A program made the translations under genes and the position numbers. A DNA stretch of 64,000 nucleotides from Hyaloperonospora brassicae. Its lineage: Eukaryota; Oomycota; Peronosporomycetes; Peronosporales; Peronosporaceae. Where the stretch lies: NCBI GenBank assembly GCA_947650285.1, contig CANTFL010001488.1, positions 186,001 through 250,000 on the forward strand. Direction: 5' to 3'. Positions 21,952 to 31,965 of the stretch are shown piece by piece (the first letter of the stretch is position 1; each line of letters opens with the position of its first letter). Below the pieces are notes generated by a model. It saw only the letters and a program-made list of their open reading frames with translations. It was not told the DNA's origin and did no database searches.

Positions 21952-24705
21952 TCACAAGCTTCGACGCTCTTGATGGCGCCGCAATCGCACCCGTCGTTCC
22001 AGATCCGGCTGAGTTGCAACGTGGCCCTCGATCTCAAGTAGCACGGGGCCTTGCAAGCGTGACAGGACCTGCGCAAACGTTGGGCGACGCGCAGGAACAT
22101 CTCGGAGACAGTCTTCAATGAGCCTGCGACGCTCAGGCAGACAACTTGGGGGCAATGATGGCCGCAGTCCTTTGTGTGCCACCTTCATCAGCACCTTCAA
22201 TCCTGTCTCTTCTTGATCGTGGTACGGAGTGTGTCGCGTCTCAAGCTCTGTGAGTACGATGCCGAAAGAATAGACGTCAGCCGCGGGACCATATCGCTCG
22301 CTGCGGATGATCTCAGGAGCAAGCCAAAATGGGGTGCCGACGAGAGTAGTGAGTGCGTCGACGCCCTTCTTGTATCGACGACTGAGGCCGAAATCGCCTA
22401 CTTTACAGCCAAATGTAGCAGAGCATAGGATGTTGACACTTTTTAGGTCACGATGGACCACAGGACGTTCTTGCGAGTGAAGATAAAGCATGCCCTGCAC
22501 AGCGTCAACCGCCATCTTGAGCAGAGGGTCTACCCACGTAAAGTTCTTCCCCAGTCCCGAGTGTAGTACACGATGCATATCGCCATTCTCCATATACTCC
22601 ATCACAATACACAGATTAGACGCGTTGTCCCAACTTGCGCCAATGAACTGAACAACGTTCGGATGCCGCAAGCACGACATGAGCTCAATCTCATCGCGGA
22701 AACTCGCCAACGCGCTAACGGCGTGCGACATATCCCGGCTTCCGTTCCGATCCCGGCCTCTGCCGGACTCAACGATGTATTCCCGACGCATACGCTTACA
22801 GACGACAATGGTGCCAAAATACTTGGCCTTGATGACGTCACCCATCGAGCCCCGACCGATGGCCTGGAGAAAAGTGAGATCAGCAAAGGGGATGTGGAGC
22901 ATTTCGAAATGGCACATCTCTGGTGCTGCGAGTATCCGGGCCACTTCACGTTCCTCGTCTGCGTGGGCAGCATCATTCTGCAATGCTGCTTCCGCTTGTT
23001 TCAGAGACGATTTGAGGTTTTCATTCTCTTTCTCAACCAAGAAGTTGGAAAGGAAAGAACGACGATTGGTGCGGTCCAGCGAGTAGGACAGAATAAGCAA
23101 GAGGACGACCGCCGTACCGTACGCAAAAGTAATGACCCACTGCAACTGCAGACCGAAAGCGCTCACTACGCTAGCATAGGTGGCGGCTCCGAAGACCGCC
23201 ACAACTACGACTTGAACGAACTCGAGCCGAATAGATATCACGAATAAGAAGCTGAACAGCGACACAAATCCAACAAGCGTTTGTACCAGTGCGTCCGAGC
23301 ACAGATTGGTTACGCGGATAGCCAAATCTCTCTGCTCGTCCTTCAGGTACACCAGAGCGCTGCTAATCGTATCGCTGGTCAAAACGTCATCACTGCCGCT
23401 TGAGCTTCCGTTCATACCCACAAACATCGACGCGAGTGCCGGGTTTGAAGCTTTACACGATAATTGGTCTCGAACGGCTGACGCAAATGATTTGCTGGCA
23501 AGGCGGCCAGCATCTGCCAGCCATATCTGAAACGTCAGGTTGAAAAAGATGATGATAAGACATACCCAGCTGCGCCATCGTGTCTGAAACGGATTGCACT
23601 TGTTGGGCAGCGCGGCAAACGGCAGTGCGATCGGTACGTATATCCACTGGAAGTACGCTGGCAGAGAATCGTACGAGAGAATAAACTGCTCCATGCCGGT
23701 AAATCCTGACTTTGGTACCGCGTAAAACGAGAGATTAACGAACAAATGCACAGTCATCCATACGGCCACGTGCCAGCGAGCCCGTCCAAGCCAGTAAATT
23801 GCGGTAAAGTCTTGATACAAAGTCTCCAGCTTCGGGTCCAGAAAAAACCGCGTGTACTTGTTGAAAACCTGTGGATCCGGCTTTACCAGCACCGCATCAA
23901 TATACTGCACGGTAGCGTCGTCCACATCCAACAACGTTGCTTCTCTCCCATTACTATTGCCAGGCTTCTTTCGACTCGATTTCGCACATCGACGTCTTCG
24001 TCGCTCTTGCTGTCGTTCTCTCCGTCTTTCGTTCCATTCCTCCTCCTCATTGTGCTGACGATAAGCACCAGCACTGGACATCTCGACATGCCACTCACCT
24101 GCTGTCTGACAAGACGATGGTTCTGTCGCAGCAGGCTGCATTGGCGCGACAAACCCGACTCTTTTCATGCCTCTTCGAGGTCTTTTCCTGTTTTTCGGTC
24201 TCGACATTGATAAGCGACGCGCCCCGTCTTCCTTTTGCTGCATCAAGTTTCGTAACACTTGTCCCTCCTGACCATGAAAAGTGCAGAAAATGCCCAAGCT
24301 ATTGCGGGAAGTAGCAGCAGCAGTAGCCATCGCTTCTGAAGTAGCAGCAGCAGCAGCCGTAGCCGGCGGCGGACAACTGCCGTCCGTATCTACAGCCCCA
24401 CTGGACGCTTCACGGCCTTCAACAACTTGTCCTTTCCGTCTTGACACCTCCTCGTACACTCGTTCCATCCGTAGTGCCGCATCTCGCTCGTGACGGTCTT
24501 GAGGACGGCCCGCCGTTGGTCGCGCGGGAAACATTCCTACAGCCGGCGACAGTGCAACTTCTGCTGCGTCCACAGAGCTCACAAAGAGTGCATTCGCACG
24601 AGGAGACGCAGGAATAGATTGTACAGCGTCGCCGGCACTGGCGGAAACTCTCTCCTGCCGCTGGTGCTCGTCGAGCAGCGCGGACAGCGCGTTCTTCCGC
24701 GGCAT
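21952..24705 (-). CDS. Six-transmembrane TKL-type protein kinase
   Basis: A 917-residue single-exon protein. Residues 1-300 are polar and low complexity, with a basic patch around 220-250. Six hydrophobic segments follow at about 310-330, 351-366, 379-397, 474-492, 495-515 and 521-541, with a ~75-residue loop between the third and fourth. A charged coiled-coil linker (556-592) leads to a kinase domain (606-890). It has G-loop GRGSMGDV (618-625), Lys 637 in VVCK, Glu 672, HRDLKSVNIL (751), DFGLSR (771), APE and a conserved C-lobe. All catalytic residues are present, so it should be active. The DLKSVN and GTPFWLAPE motifs place it in the tyrosine-kinase-like group. The membrane part suggests a sensor, but its ligand is unknown. 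Confidence 0.93.
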   Translation of the reverse strand: MPRKNALSALLDEHQRQERVSASAGDAVQSIPASPRANALFVSSVDAAEVALSPAVGMFPARPTAGRPQDRHERDAALRMERVYEEVSRRKGQVVEGREASSGAVDTDGSCPPPATAAAAATSEAMATAAATSRNSLGIFCTFHGQEGQVLRNLMQQKEDGARRLSMSRPKNRKRPRRGMKRVGFVAPMQPAATEPSSCQTAGEWHVEMSSAGAYRQHNEEEEWNERRRERQQERRRRRCAKSSRKKPGNSNGREATLLDVDDATVQYIDAVLVKPDPQVFNKYTRFFLDPKLETLYQDFTAIYWLGRARWHVAVWMTVHLFVNLSFYAVPKSGFTGMEQFILSYDSLPAYFQWIYVPIALPFAALPNKCNPFQTRWRSWVCLIIIFFNLTFQIWLADAGRLASKSFASAVRDQLSCKASNPALASMFVGMNGSSSGSDDVLTSDTISSALVYLKDEQRDLAIRVTNLCSDALVQTLVGFVSLFSFLFVISIRLEFVQVVVVAVFGAATYASVVSAFGLQLQWVITFAYGTAVVLLLILSYSLDRTNRRSFLSNFLVEKENENLKSSLKQAEAALQNDAAHADEEREVARILAAPEMCHFEMLHIPFADLTFLQAIGRGSMGDVIKAKYFGTIVVCKRMRREYIVESGRGRDRNGSRDMSHAVSALASFRDEIELMSCLRHPNVVQFIGASWDNASNLCIVMEYMENGDMHRVLHSGLGKNFTWVDPLLKMAVDAVQGMLYLHSQERPVVHRDLKSVNILCSATFGCKVGDFGLSRRYKKGVDALTTLVGTPFWLAPEIIRSERYGPAADVYSFGIVLTELETRHTPYHDQEETGLKVLMKVAHKGLRPSLPPSCLPERRRLIEDCLRDVPARRPTFAQVLSRLQGPVLLEIEGHVATQPDLERRVRLRRHQERRSL

Positions 24706-25078
24706 ATTGCAGACGCTTTGGCTGCGGCGACCGATCGTCGGGTTTCAGCCAATCACAAGCACAGCTGCGTCGCTTCAACGAATAGAAACAGCGTCCGTCA
24801 AGCCCCATACTCGATCTCGCTATCGTGTGCACTCACTACATCCCTTAGAAATGCCACGGTTTTTCTATCGTGCACCTACCACAGACACGGTGCAAAGTGC
24901 GCACGATTTGCTGATTCACCGAGACGTCGAGTCCAGCGTCGCTCCTTTTCGTTTGCTGTTACTTCACCTCCACCCGCTTTTTCGATTTCTATCCTATCCT
25001 GCTTCTTATCAGTCCCACAAGCCGAGCAAAACGTGGCTAAACACCGCAGTAGCCCCACCAAATCCGTCGTAACGCCCC
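24706..25078. promoter_or_regulatory. Bidirectional intergenic promoter region
   Basis: The kinase (-) and thioredoxin-like (+) genes diverge across these 373 bp. A CCAAT-type motif (CAGCCAATCAC) sits ~40 bp upstream of the kinase ATG. The assignment is by position. Confidence 0.45.
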
Positions 25079-26230
25079 ATGAAGACGACGGCAACGGCCA
25101 CGTCAGCGAGACACGAGGCACCGACCGCGAGACATGAGGCGTCGGCCTCGTGGTCACTGCAGCCCGTGCGCTTCATGCAACTGGCGCTCGCGACTGCTGT
25201 GTTCCTCTCCCTGTCGTACATATGGCAGTTCACGATGGAGGCGGTCCGGACCCCATCACCGACTGCTCGTGAGTCGACGAACGCCCACACTTTGGCGGCA
25301 CAGGCGGCAGATGGGGTCCTGACCGTCCAACGCGACCGTTCGCACGCCCATACGTACTATGTGGTGCGCGGGTTCGAAGAGGCGCACCGACTCGTGCGCG
25401 AGTACGACGTCGAGACGCAAGGGCCGCTGTTCCTGCTGTTCGTGAGCGACACGAGTGCCAATGGCTCGTACTGGTTCCGCCCGTGTCAAATGGTCAAAGA
25501 CGCCGTGTACAAGGGCTTCGAGCGGGCCCCTCGTCGCTCGCGATTGGCTGAAATTCGAGTTGGCTCGGAGAGCTACTGGAACAACCTGATGAACCCATTT
25601 CGGCAGAACCAGCTGTTCTACATTGACTACTTGCCGACTTTGATGCGGTATGACGGAGGCGGCAATTCGTCGGCGTTGCTTGCAGGCCCTAATTGCCTGA
25701 ATCCAGACTTGCTGGACGTGGTGTTTCGAGTGAGCAAACCCGTGGCAGGCGCGCCGCACCGCAACCGCGTGGTGCACTGCACCACCGCGAAGCAAGTGAG
25801 GGACTACCTTGCTCTCTACGACTACAGCTACCCGCTGTTTTTGTTTTTCGTCTCGGGCGTCCACGCTTTCAACAGCCGACTGTGGTGTCCGTTCTGCGAC
25901 AAAGCAGAAGTGCCGGTGATGCACTTTTTCAACTATACGGCGCCCGACACGGCCGTGATGCTGCGCATTGTCGTTGCGAGCACGCCGCACCAGTGGTTTG
26001 AGGAAGACAATGACTTTGTCGGCCCCGAGTTCAGCAGCGAAGTTCTCGTGTTTGACGGCGTGCCCTATCTGGGCATTGTCGACAGAAACCGGACGAGCAA
26101 CAAGGTCATGATGCGGGAGTTTGTGGCCGGCGTCGACCAGCACGACAAGTTGCAAGCATTTTTCCGACAGAAGGCGCCGGGGGCATCGGTCGTCCCTACA
26201 GCCACACCACGTCTTCTGCAAGACAGATAG
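25079..26230 (+). CDS. Membrane-anchored tandem TXNDC17-like (DUF953) protein
   Basis: A 383-residue protein with one hydrophobic segment at ~32-52 that should act as signal anchor. Two thioredoxin-like repeats follow. Repeat 1 (~92-218) contains LFLLFVSDTSANGSYWFRPC, where the first Cys of the usual WCPDC motif is lost. It retains ESYWNNLMNPFRQN and LPTLMRY, the family's structural landmarks. Repeat 2 (~232-370) has an intact WCPFC at 269-273 in the same LFLFFVSG context. TXNDC17 (TRP14) is a cytosolic disulfide reductase. This two-domain, membrane-anchored version would place one active and one degenerate domain in the secretory lumen or outside the cell (inference). Confidence 0.8.
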   Translation: MKTTATATSARHEAPTARHEASASWSLQPVRFMQLALATAVFLSLSYIWQFTMEAVRTPSPTARESTNAHTLAAQAADGVLTVQRDRSHAHTYYVVRGFEEAHRLVREYDVETQGPLFLLFVSDTSANGSYWFRPCQMVKDAVYKGFERAPRRSRLAEIRVGSESYWNNLMNPFRQNQLFYIDYLPTLMRYDGGGNSSALLAGPNCLNPDLLDVVFRVSKPVAGAPHRNRVVHCTTAKQVRDYLALYDYSYPLFLFFVSGVHAFNSRLWCPFCDKAEVPVMHFFNYTAPDTAVMLRIVVASTPHQWFEEDNDFVGPEFSSEVLVFDGVPYLGIVDRNRTSNKVMMREFVAGVDQHDKLQAFFRQKAPGASVVPTATPRLLQDR

Positions 26231-28117
26231 ATGCTCTGCGCTTTGCGGTAGACGAGTCTGGCTCGAACAGTAGCCTGCTAGACATGTGCTGTCGTCGGGT
26301 TGATCAGAGCCTATTTGTCGCAGTTGTTCGAGCCAGTGGGCAGCACGTGTGGGTTTTGTGTACAGCTAAAGTTGATCGATGCCGCACATGTGCTCGCTTT
26401 TTTGCTGGCATTGCAGTGCTGCTGCTGCACCCCAGAGCCAAGACGTGACGTAGCTGTTTGATAGTTCCATTACTTGCCCTTACAAAGACGTGAGTCATTT
26501 CTTACGCCTCTTGTTTTCACTGCAAGAATCTTTTGAAGCTACGAAGCTGACCACTGTCGGATAGAGTTCGTGGCTTTCGAAAGTTGCACGCCTATAAGTG
26601 ATCAAAGCTCGTGCAGGTACGCGTTCTTGTTGCAAGACGAACGGTGACATTTCTGCTACACTACGCTTCCGGTGCTTCAACATACTGCTTATGTGACAAG
26701 GTGAGCCCGTTACACGTCATCGACACCAAGTTGGGTCAAAGTGGATGTCATTGGTAACATTCTCCAAGAAGTGCCCAGCTTCGTAAGTATTGCAGGAATA
26801 GTACCCTCGGAGCTAAATACTCGCCACTGCTCCACTCGTTGGTTGCTACAGGCCGTTATGTCAACCGACTAAGTCACCATTCGCTGCTAGACGCGCGCAG
26901 CGGGTGGTGAGCAAGTAGTAATGTTACTTTTTTGTAGCCTACTGCAGCCTAAGCAAGACCAACGATGTTATAGTAAGGAGACTTTATCTATCGATCAGTA
27001 CAGTTCTTCTTTTTTCCTTTTGCTGAAAGCCTTTGCTTAGTAGATAAACCTTCCTCTGCACGTACGCGTACGTGACGTTTCTAGGCACCTACTTACACTG
27101 TGGTCAATGTAGATAGCTTGTGCTGTGTCAGTACCAGCGCTCGTACTATGCAGACTGTCCGTCGACACGTCAAGAATAACACAGGTGGGGTAGCACAAAG
27201 CACATGATTCTTGACGCATTGATGTATCGAAAGCGCGGAGCCATGACGAAAAAGAGATGGACAGGATCGATCGGTGCGTGCGGAAGGTATGACTCGCAGG
27301 AGATGTGTGTCATGCTCACGTCGCCCGCAAGCGAAGAAGGAGGTCAAAGCTTGCAGGCGATCACCGACAAAAGGTCAATATTGGTATCGAGCATTTTGCG
27401 TGATGGGAACTCAGCAGCTGCAGAAGCAAGTGATCGAAGTATTGGGCACATGTGCGTGCATTCGCCCAACGTGTGTTGCTACACTATGCTGCTCGATCGA
27501 CGTACCAAGGAGACGGTCCTCAACGCTGAATAGTTTCGACTACCATTTCTTGAGTACTTGATCCTCTTTGTTACCGAGACGCATTTCGCCACTTTGTAAC
27601 ATCAGCGCAAATGTTCGCTATTCTCGAGCGGCAAAAGAGCGGTAATCGTCACGGACAGGACGGCGAAACCCGAGTGGCAAAACGAAGTAATGCCAACTAG
27701 AATAGGGTAAAATGACAACATGACACTTGTGCTGTACTCGTGCGAAAACAAAAGCGTTTTGCTCACCATATACGGACATCGAGGAATAGAGGATCCGAGC
27801 AACTGTCGCCCTGAGGCACAATATCAAATTGATGCAGCTAGCATTTATCGGCTTAAGGCGCAATTTCGAATTAGATTGGCTAGCATTGATCGCCCTAAGG
27901 CGCAAAATCAAATTAGAGCAGCTTGTATTTCTAACTGTACAAATACCCCTACGCAAAAGATTGCCGCACTTAATCGTATCGTACTTACGAGTCCATCACC
28001 CGCGCAGCAGCACAAACAAGGACTAAAAGTGGGACCATTCGTGAATAGTCCGTCCCTTTTAATTGTCGACTCCGCCAGCCAGTAGTTTTTCTATCCGTTC
28101 CAGCGACGACCACAGCC
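26231..28117. other. Gene-poor stretch with a decayed LTR core
   Basis: No gene is supported. Around 26880-26912 (minus sense) lies TCGCTGCTAGACGCGCGCA, the core of the LTR family found intact at 43620 and 45193, so this is probably an old reverse-oriented LTR relic. A 42-bp tandem repeat near the right end is listed separately. Confidence 0.5.
27807..27932. repeat. Three-copy 42-bp degenerate tandem repeat
   Basis: Units start at 27807, 27849 and 27891 with exact 42-bp spacing (CGCCCTAAGGCGCAAAATCA...). The period is a multiple of three, so an open plus frame reads 14-residue repeats with RPKAQNQIRAA-like sequence. It lies ~185 bp upstream of BRX1. I do not regard it as a proven gene. Confidence 0.8.
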
Positions 28118-29146
28118 ATGGCCATGATGAAGCGGAGGCGCGAGAAGGAGACCGGCGCACAGGCGGACGCGGCAGAAGAGGCCAAGAAGCAGAAGCTTGC
28201 GACCGCCGGCGGCAGCAAGTACATCAACAAGCAGCGCGTGCTCGTGTTCTCGTCGCGCGGCATCACGACGCGGTACCGCCACTTGATGGACGATTTCCGC
28301 AAACTGCTGCCGCACCACAAGCGCGAGGTCAAGTTGGACGCCAAGGACACTCTGCACGTGGTGAACGAGATTGCCGAGATCAAGGGCTGCAACACGACCA
28401 TCTTCATGGAGGCCCGCAAGCGCCAGGATCTCTACATGTGGGTCAGTCGCGTCGGGACTGGACCGAGCGTCAAGTTCCTCGTACAAAACGGTTCGTGGAC
28501 GACTGTTTGTGCTCGTTATACAGCTTACTGGACGTGGAAGTGTAACATGTGTGGGTGTGTATGGGTGGGTGGCTGTTTGGTGTGACTGATGTGTTGTATA
28601 GTGCACACGATGGACGAGCTCAAGATGACGGGCAATGCATTGGCTGGCTCTCGACCGTTGCTGACGTTTGACAAGATGTTTGACGAGATGCCGCATCTTC
28701 AGGTGATCAAGAAGCTGTTTACACAAGTGTGGGGTACGCCAAAAGCACACCCGAAGAGCAAACCGTTCATTGATCGAGTCATGAGCTTCTACCATGCCGA
28801 CGGTAAAGTCTGGTGCCGCAACTACCAGCTAGCAGATGACGCTGACACCAAGAAGGCCGAGCTGGCTGCTTTACACCGCGGCGAGGACCTCGTGCAGCTC
28901 ATTGAGATCGGTCCACGCTTTGTCCTGACTCCGATCCGTATTTTCGACGGTAGCTTTGGTGGCCAGACGCTGTTCCAGAACGAGCACTACGTGTCTCCGA
29001 ACGAGAACCGCCGTGACGCCAAGGCCGACAAGCGCGACCGCTACGTGTCTCGCAAGATTGCTGGTGTTGAGCGCAACGACCGACTGCCTGCGCGCGAGAT
29101 GCCAGAAGACAAATTTGCGGACGTCTTTGCTGGTGCCAAGCCGTAA
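28118..29146 (+). CDS. BRX1: Ribosome biogenesis protein BRX1 (Brix domain)
   Basis: Needed for assembly of the 60S subunit in the nucleolus. Two exons (28118-28490 and 28602-29146) join across a 111-bp intron, giving 305 residues, close to other BRX1 proteins. The start is basic and Lys/Arg-rich. The Brix core has RVLVFSSRGITTRYRHLM, then SVKFLVQNVHTMDELKMTGN, which spans the splice site and confirms it. SRPLLTF, HPKSKPF, EIGPRFVLTPI and GSFGG(Q)TL are characteristic. The C-terminal tail is basic and ends PEDKFADVF, as in orthologs. It is followed within 225 bp by the ArfGAP gene on the same strand. Confidence 0.97.
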
Positions 29147-29198
29147 AGAGCGCATCGAGCCAAAAAAGTGGCTACACGGCTGCAAGCGAGTCGGCTCC

Positions 29199-29252
29199 GT
29201 CGCTCCACGATACTTGTTTTAAACAGTCGCTCCACGATACTTGTTTTAAACA
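29199..29252. repeat. 27-bp perfect tandem duplication
   Basis: GTCGCTCCACGATACTTGTT plus TTAAACA is present twice head to tail just after the BRX1 stop, in its 3' UTR or the next promoter. The copies are identical, so the duplication is recent. Confidence 0.9.
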
Positions 29253-29367
29253 GTCACTTTGATCCGCTGATTTTTGTTCTGGTTTGTTTCGCCTCCTTTT
29301 GTCCGATTGGCTGAAAATCGCTCCTGTTTGTGCCCAATCACGCAGGGTCCAGCGAGGGACACGCATC

Positions 29368-31965
29368 ATGAAGGCGTTCAACGCCTGGCGGGGCGCCGAC
29401 GGCGCTGGCAAAGGCGCACACGACGCAGTTGCAGAGCTGCAGCAGGTGATCGTGAAGAAAGATCTGATGATTCTGAGTATGCAGACGCAGCTAGATGCCT
29501 ATGCGGCACGCTTTGGCGCGCTGCCGGCGGACGTTTTGGACCGATGGGAGCACTCGGATACCGGTACTGCGACCCCCAACGGCGACGTTAGGTGTGCCAG
29601 GGCTGAAGTAGCAGCAACAAGCGAACCAACGAGACCGCACGATGGACGTCACGTGCAACCCAAATGCACCGCTGCTACTTCACCAGCGCCCAAGCAGGCT
29701 CCTTCACACACAGCTGCAGACGAGAGCAGGGAACAGGTACCGAGAAGCTGCGCCAGTCCAAATGTGGTGCTGGACTTTGTCGAAGACTCGCCCATGTTTC
29801 GGTGTCAAGTGGAAGGGATCGAAGAGTCGATTGCAGGTCTCCGTGTGTTACTTAAGGAGCTCGTGACGCTCTCGAAAGAGTACGCAGCTGCTGGAAAGCA
29901 GTTTGGCGCAAAAGAGACAGCGCTGGCAGAAGAGCTGATCCAGCGCAAACACGCGCGGGCGATTTTTTCCACAAGTTGCTCGGAATTGGGAACTTTGGCC
30001 GACTTGTTTGGCGAGATGCACGACACACTGGCGCAGGTGCAGAGCTCTCGGGTGAGCATGTTGCTCGGTGTCGAGTCGTTGCTGAGCAGGCTGGTCCAGC
30101 AGTTCCTGAGCCAAGACGCGTTGAAAGAGGCCAGCGAGCTGCGGAAAGAAGTGACGAGGCTGGGCGAAGAGTACGAAACGCTGCTTGGCAAGTTGTTGAG
30201 CAAGCCCAGGCAGCCAGGACAAGCATTGGACGGCACAGGGACTCCTACTGGCTTGGGGGATTCGATCGGACTACTGGGACTCGGCAGTCCCGTATTGCCG
30301 ACAGGAAGCCACTATGGAACGTCGGTTGATGTCATTGCCTCAGGGACACCAGCAGCCTCAATCGCTGTGGTTGACAATAGCAACAATGTTGTGCACCTGG
30401 ATGCAGGAACGGCAACTAGCGAAAAACATCAGCGAGCGCTCGAGCGAGACGTGGTGGCAGCAAGGCGGAAGTTCGAATTGGCCCGCTTTGACTTGGTTCG
30501 CTGCTTAAACCAGGTCGACTGCATGAAGAAGCTTTTGTTGGTGGAGTGTTTCAACTCCATTTTGTACGCGCAGCTAGGACACTTTCATGCATGTCACGAG
30601 CTTGTTAAGTCTGTGGAGTCAACGCTGCGAAAGCGTCAAGAAATGATGCAAACTTCACGCAAAGATTTCGAGCGTGACGAGCTGATGTGGGCATCACAGC
30701 GAGAACTGCTCGACCGCCGCTTGTCGCAACATGTTGACATTGTAAGCTCTAACCTTAAGTCGATTGAACATGTATCGGAATCGACGGGAGCGTCGAGTGA
30801 CGAATTGCCCGTTCCGATCGAATCGTTTCCGCCGCTTGACTTGCCCGTCGAGGTTGTTTCAATTGACACCTCCAGAAGCAGAGAGACTCTCGCCACTTCC
30901 GCTGATGGTGCAGCAAAGCAAGGCTACTTGTTTGTTCGCAACTCGATGTTTCCAGCTAGAAGTTGGAAACGACGATGGTTTCAGATTCATGCTGGCAAGC
31001 TGTTCCAGACGACGTCTCGCGGTGGCGGTGGCAAGCATCCCACGGAAAGTAGTCTGACCCTCGTGTGCGACTTACTGCTCGCCCGCGTCCGTGAACTAGA
31101 GGGTTCGAGTCTGCCATTTTGTTTTGAGGTCATTGACGCAAATCGCGCAAAGCTTTTACTGCAGGCAACAAGTGCTCGTGATATGGTCGAGTGGATCGAT
31201 GCTGCACGTCGTAGCACTGAGAACGCGCTCGAAAAGCAAAGCCATCGCCGGGAGGTGCATCCTGAGCAACAGTCGGTCATTAACAGATTGACGGAAGCAA
31301 GCCCGTGCTGTGCGGACTGTGGACAAGAGCCGGCTGAGTGGGTATCGATCAACATTGGATGTCTCTTATGTATCGAGTGCTCAGGCATTCACCGCAGTCT
31401 TGGTGTGCACGAATCGAAGGTGCGGTCATTGACCTTAGACTCATGGGATATGGCACTTCTCACGCTGATTCGAGACGAGCTCGGTAACGACGCAGTAAAT
31501 GCAGTATGGGAACACTCTGTTCCGGATGGATGGACCAAGCCGACACCTACGACATCGTGGGACGAAAAGGCTCGGTTCATCAAGGCTAAGTATCATCTCC
31601 GTAGATTTGTCGAGCCGGACAAGACATCGGATGCACTGGGGAGCGAAAGTAGCACTGTGAATCAAGAATTGGTGAAGCGGTTCATTGCAGGAGCTGCGTG
31701 TGGTAATGTGAAAGCGCTGATGTGGTGCTTAGCGCATGGAGTGGATGTGAATGTACGCGCTGGCAAACAGAATGAAACGGCTCTACACGTGAGCGCTGCT
31801 GCTGGTGCTGCAACTTGTTGCAACTATCTCGTGGTCAATGGTGCGAGTCTCACGATAACCGACAAACGCAAGCGCTTGCCGTACGACGTAGCCAGTGATG
31901 GAGAATTTGACGACATTAAGAACGCACTGAATCCGAAAGTAAGTCCCAGACAGCATCATATATGA
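29368..31965 (+). CDS. BAR-PH-ArfGAP-ankyrin protein (ACAP-like)
   Basis: A GTPase-activating protein for Arf GTPases that links membrane curvature to vesicle traffic. The preferred ATG at 29368 gives 865 residues; an upstream open extension lacks conservation. Residues ~180-490 are helical with the spacing of a BAR domain, ending in FNSILYAQLGHFHACHELV, typical of ACAP/ASAP proteins. A PH domain lies at ~514-616 (QGYLFVRN...WIDAARR). The ArfGAP zinc finger follows at ~632-747 with CADC...CLLCIEC and the catalytic Arg in GIHRSLGVH. Ankyrin repeats occupy ~767-860. A GTAAGT near codon 857 could allow alternative 3' splicing. The residues-1-180 linker is variable. Confidence 0.93.
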   Translation: MKAFNAWRGADGAGKGAHDAVAELQQVIVKKDLMILSMQTQLDAYAARFGALPADVLDRWEHSDTGTATPNGDVRCARAEVAATSEPTRPHDGRHVQPKCTAATSPAPKQAPSHTAADESREQVPRSCASPNVVLDFVEDSPMFRCQVEGIEESIAGLRVLLKELVTLSKEYAAAGKQFGAKETALAEELIQRKHARAIFSTSCSELGTLADLFGEMHDTLAQVQSSRVSMLLGVESLLSRLVQQFLSQDALKEASELRKEVTRLGEEYETLLGKLLSKPRQPGQALDGTGTPTGLGDSIGLLGLGSPVLPTGSHYGTSVDVIASGTPAASIAVVDNSNNVVHLDAGTATSEKHQRALERDVVAARRKFELARFDLVRCLNQVDCMKKLLLVECFNSILYAQLGHFHACHELVKSVESTLRKRQEMMQTSRKDFERDELMWASQRELLDRRLSQHVDIVSSNLKSIEHVSESTGASSDELPVPIESFPPLDLPVEVVSIDTSRSRETLATSADGAAKQGYLFVRNSMFPARSWKRRWFQIHAGKLFQTTSRGGGGKHPTESSLTLVCDLLLARVRELEGSSLPFCFEVIDANRAKLLLQATSARDMVEWIDAARRSTENALEKQSHRREVHPEQQSVINRLTEASPCCADCGQEPAEWVSINIGCLLCIECSGIHRSLGVHESKVRSLTLDSWDMALLTLIRDELGNDAVNAVWEHSVPDGWTKPTPTTSWDEKARFIKAKYHLRRFVEPDKTSDALGSESSTVNQELVKRFIAGAACGNVKALMWCLAHGVDVNVRAGKQNETALHVSAAAGAATCCNYLVVNGASLTITDKRKRLPYDVASDGEFDDIKNALNPKVSPRQHHI

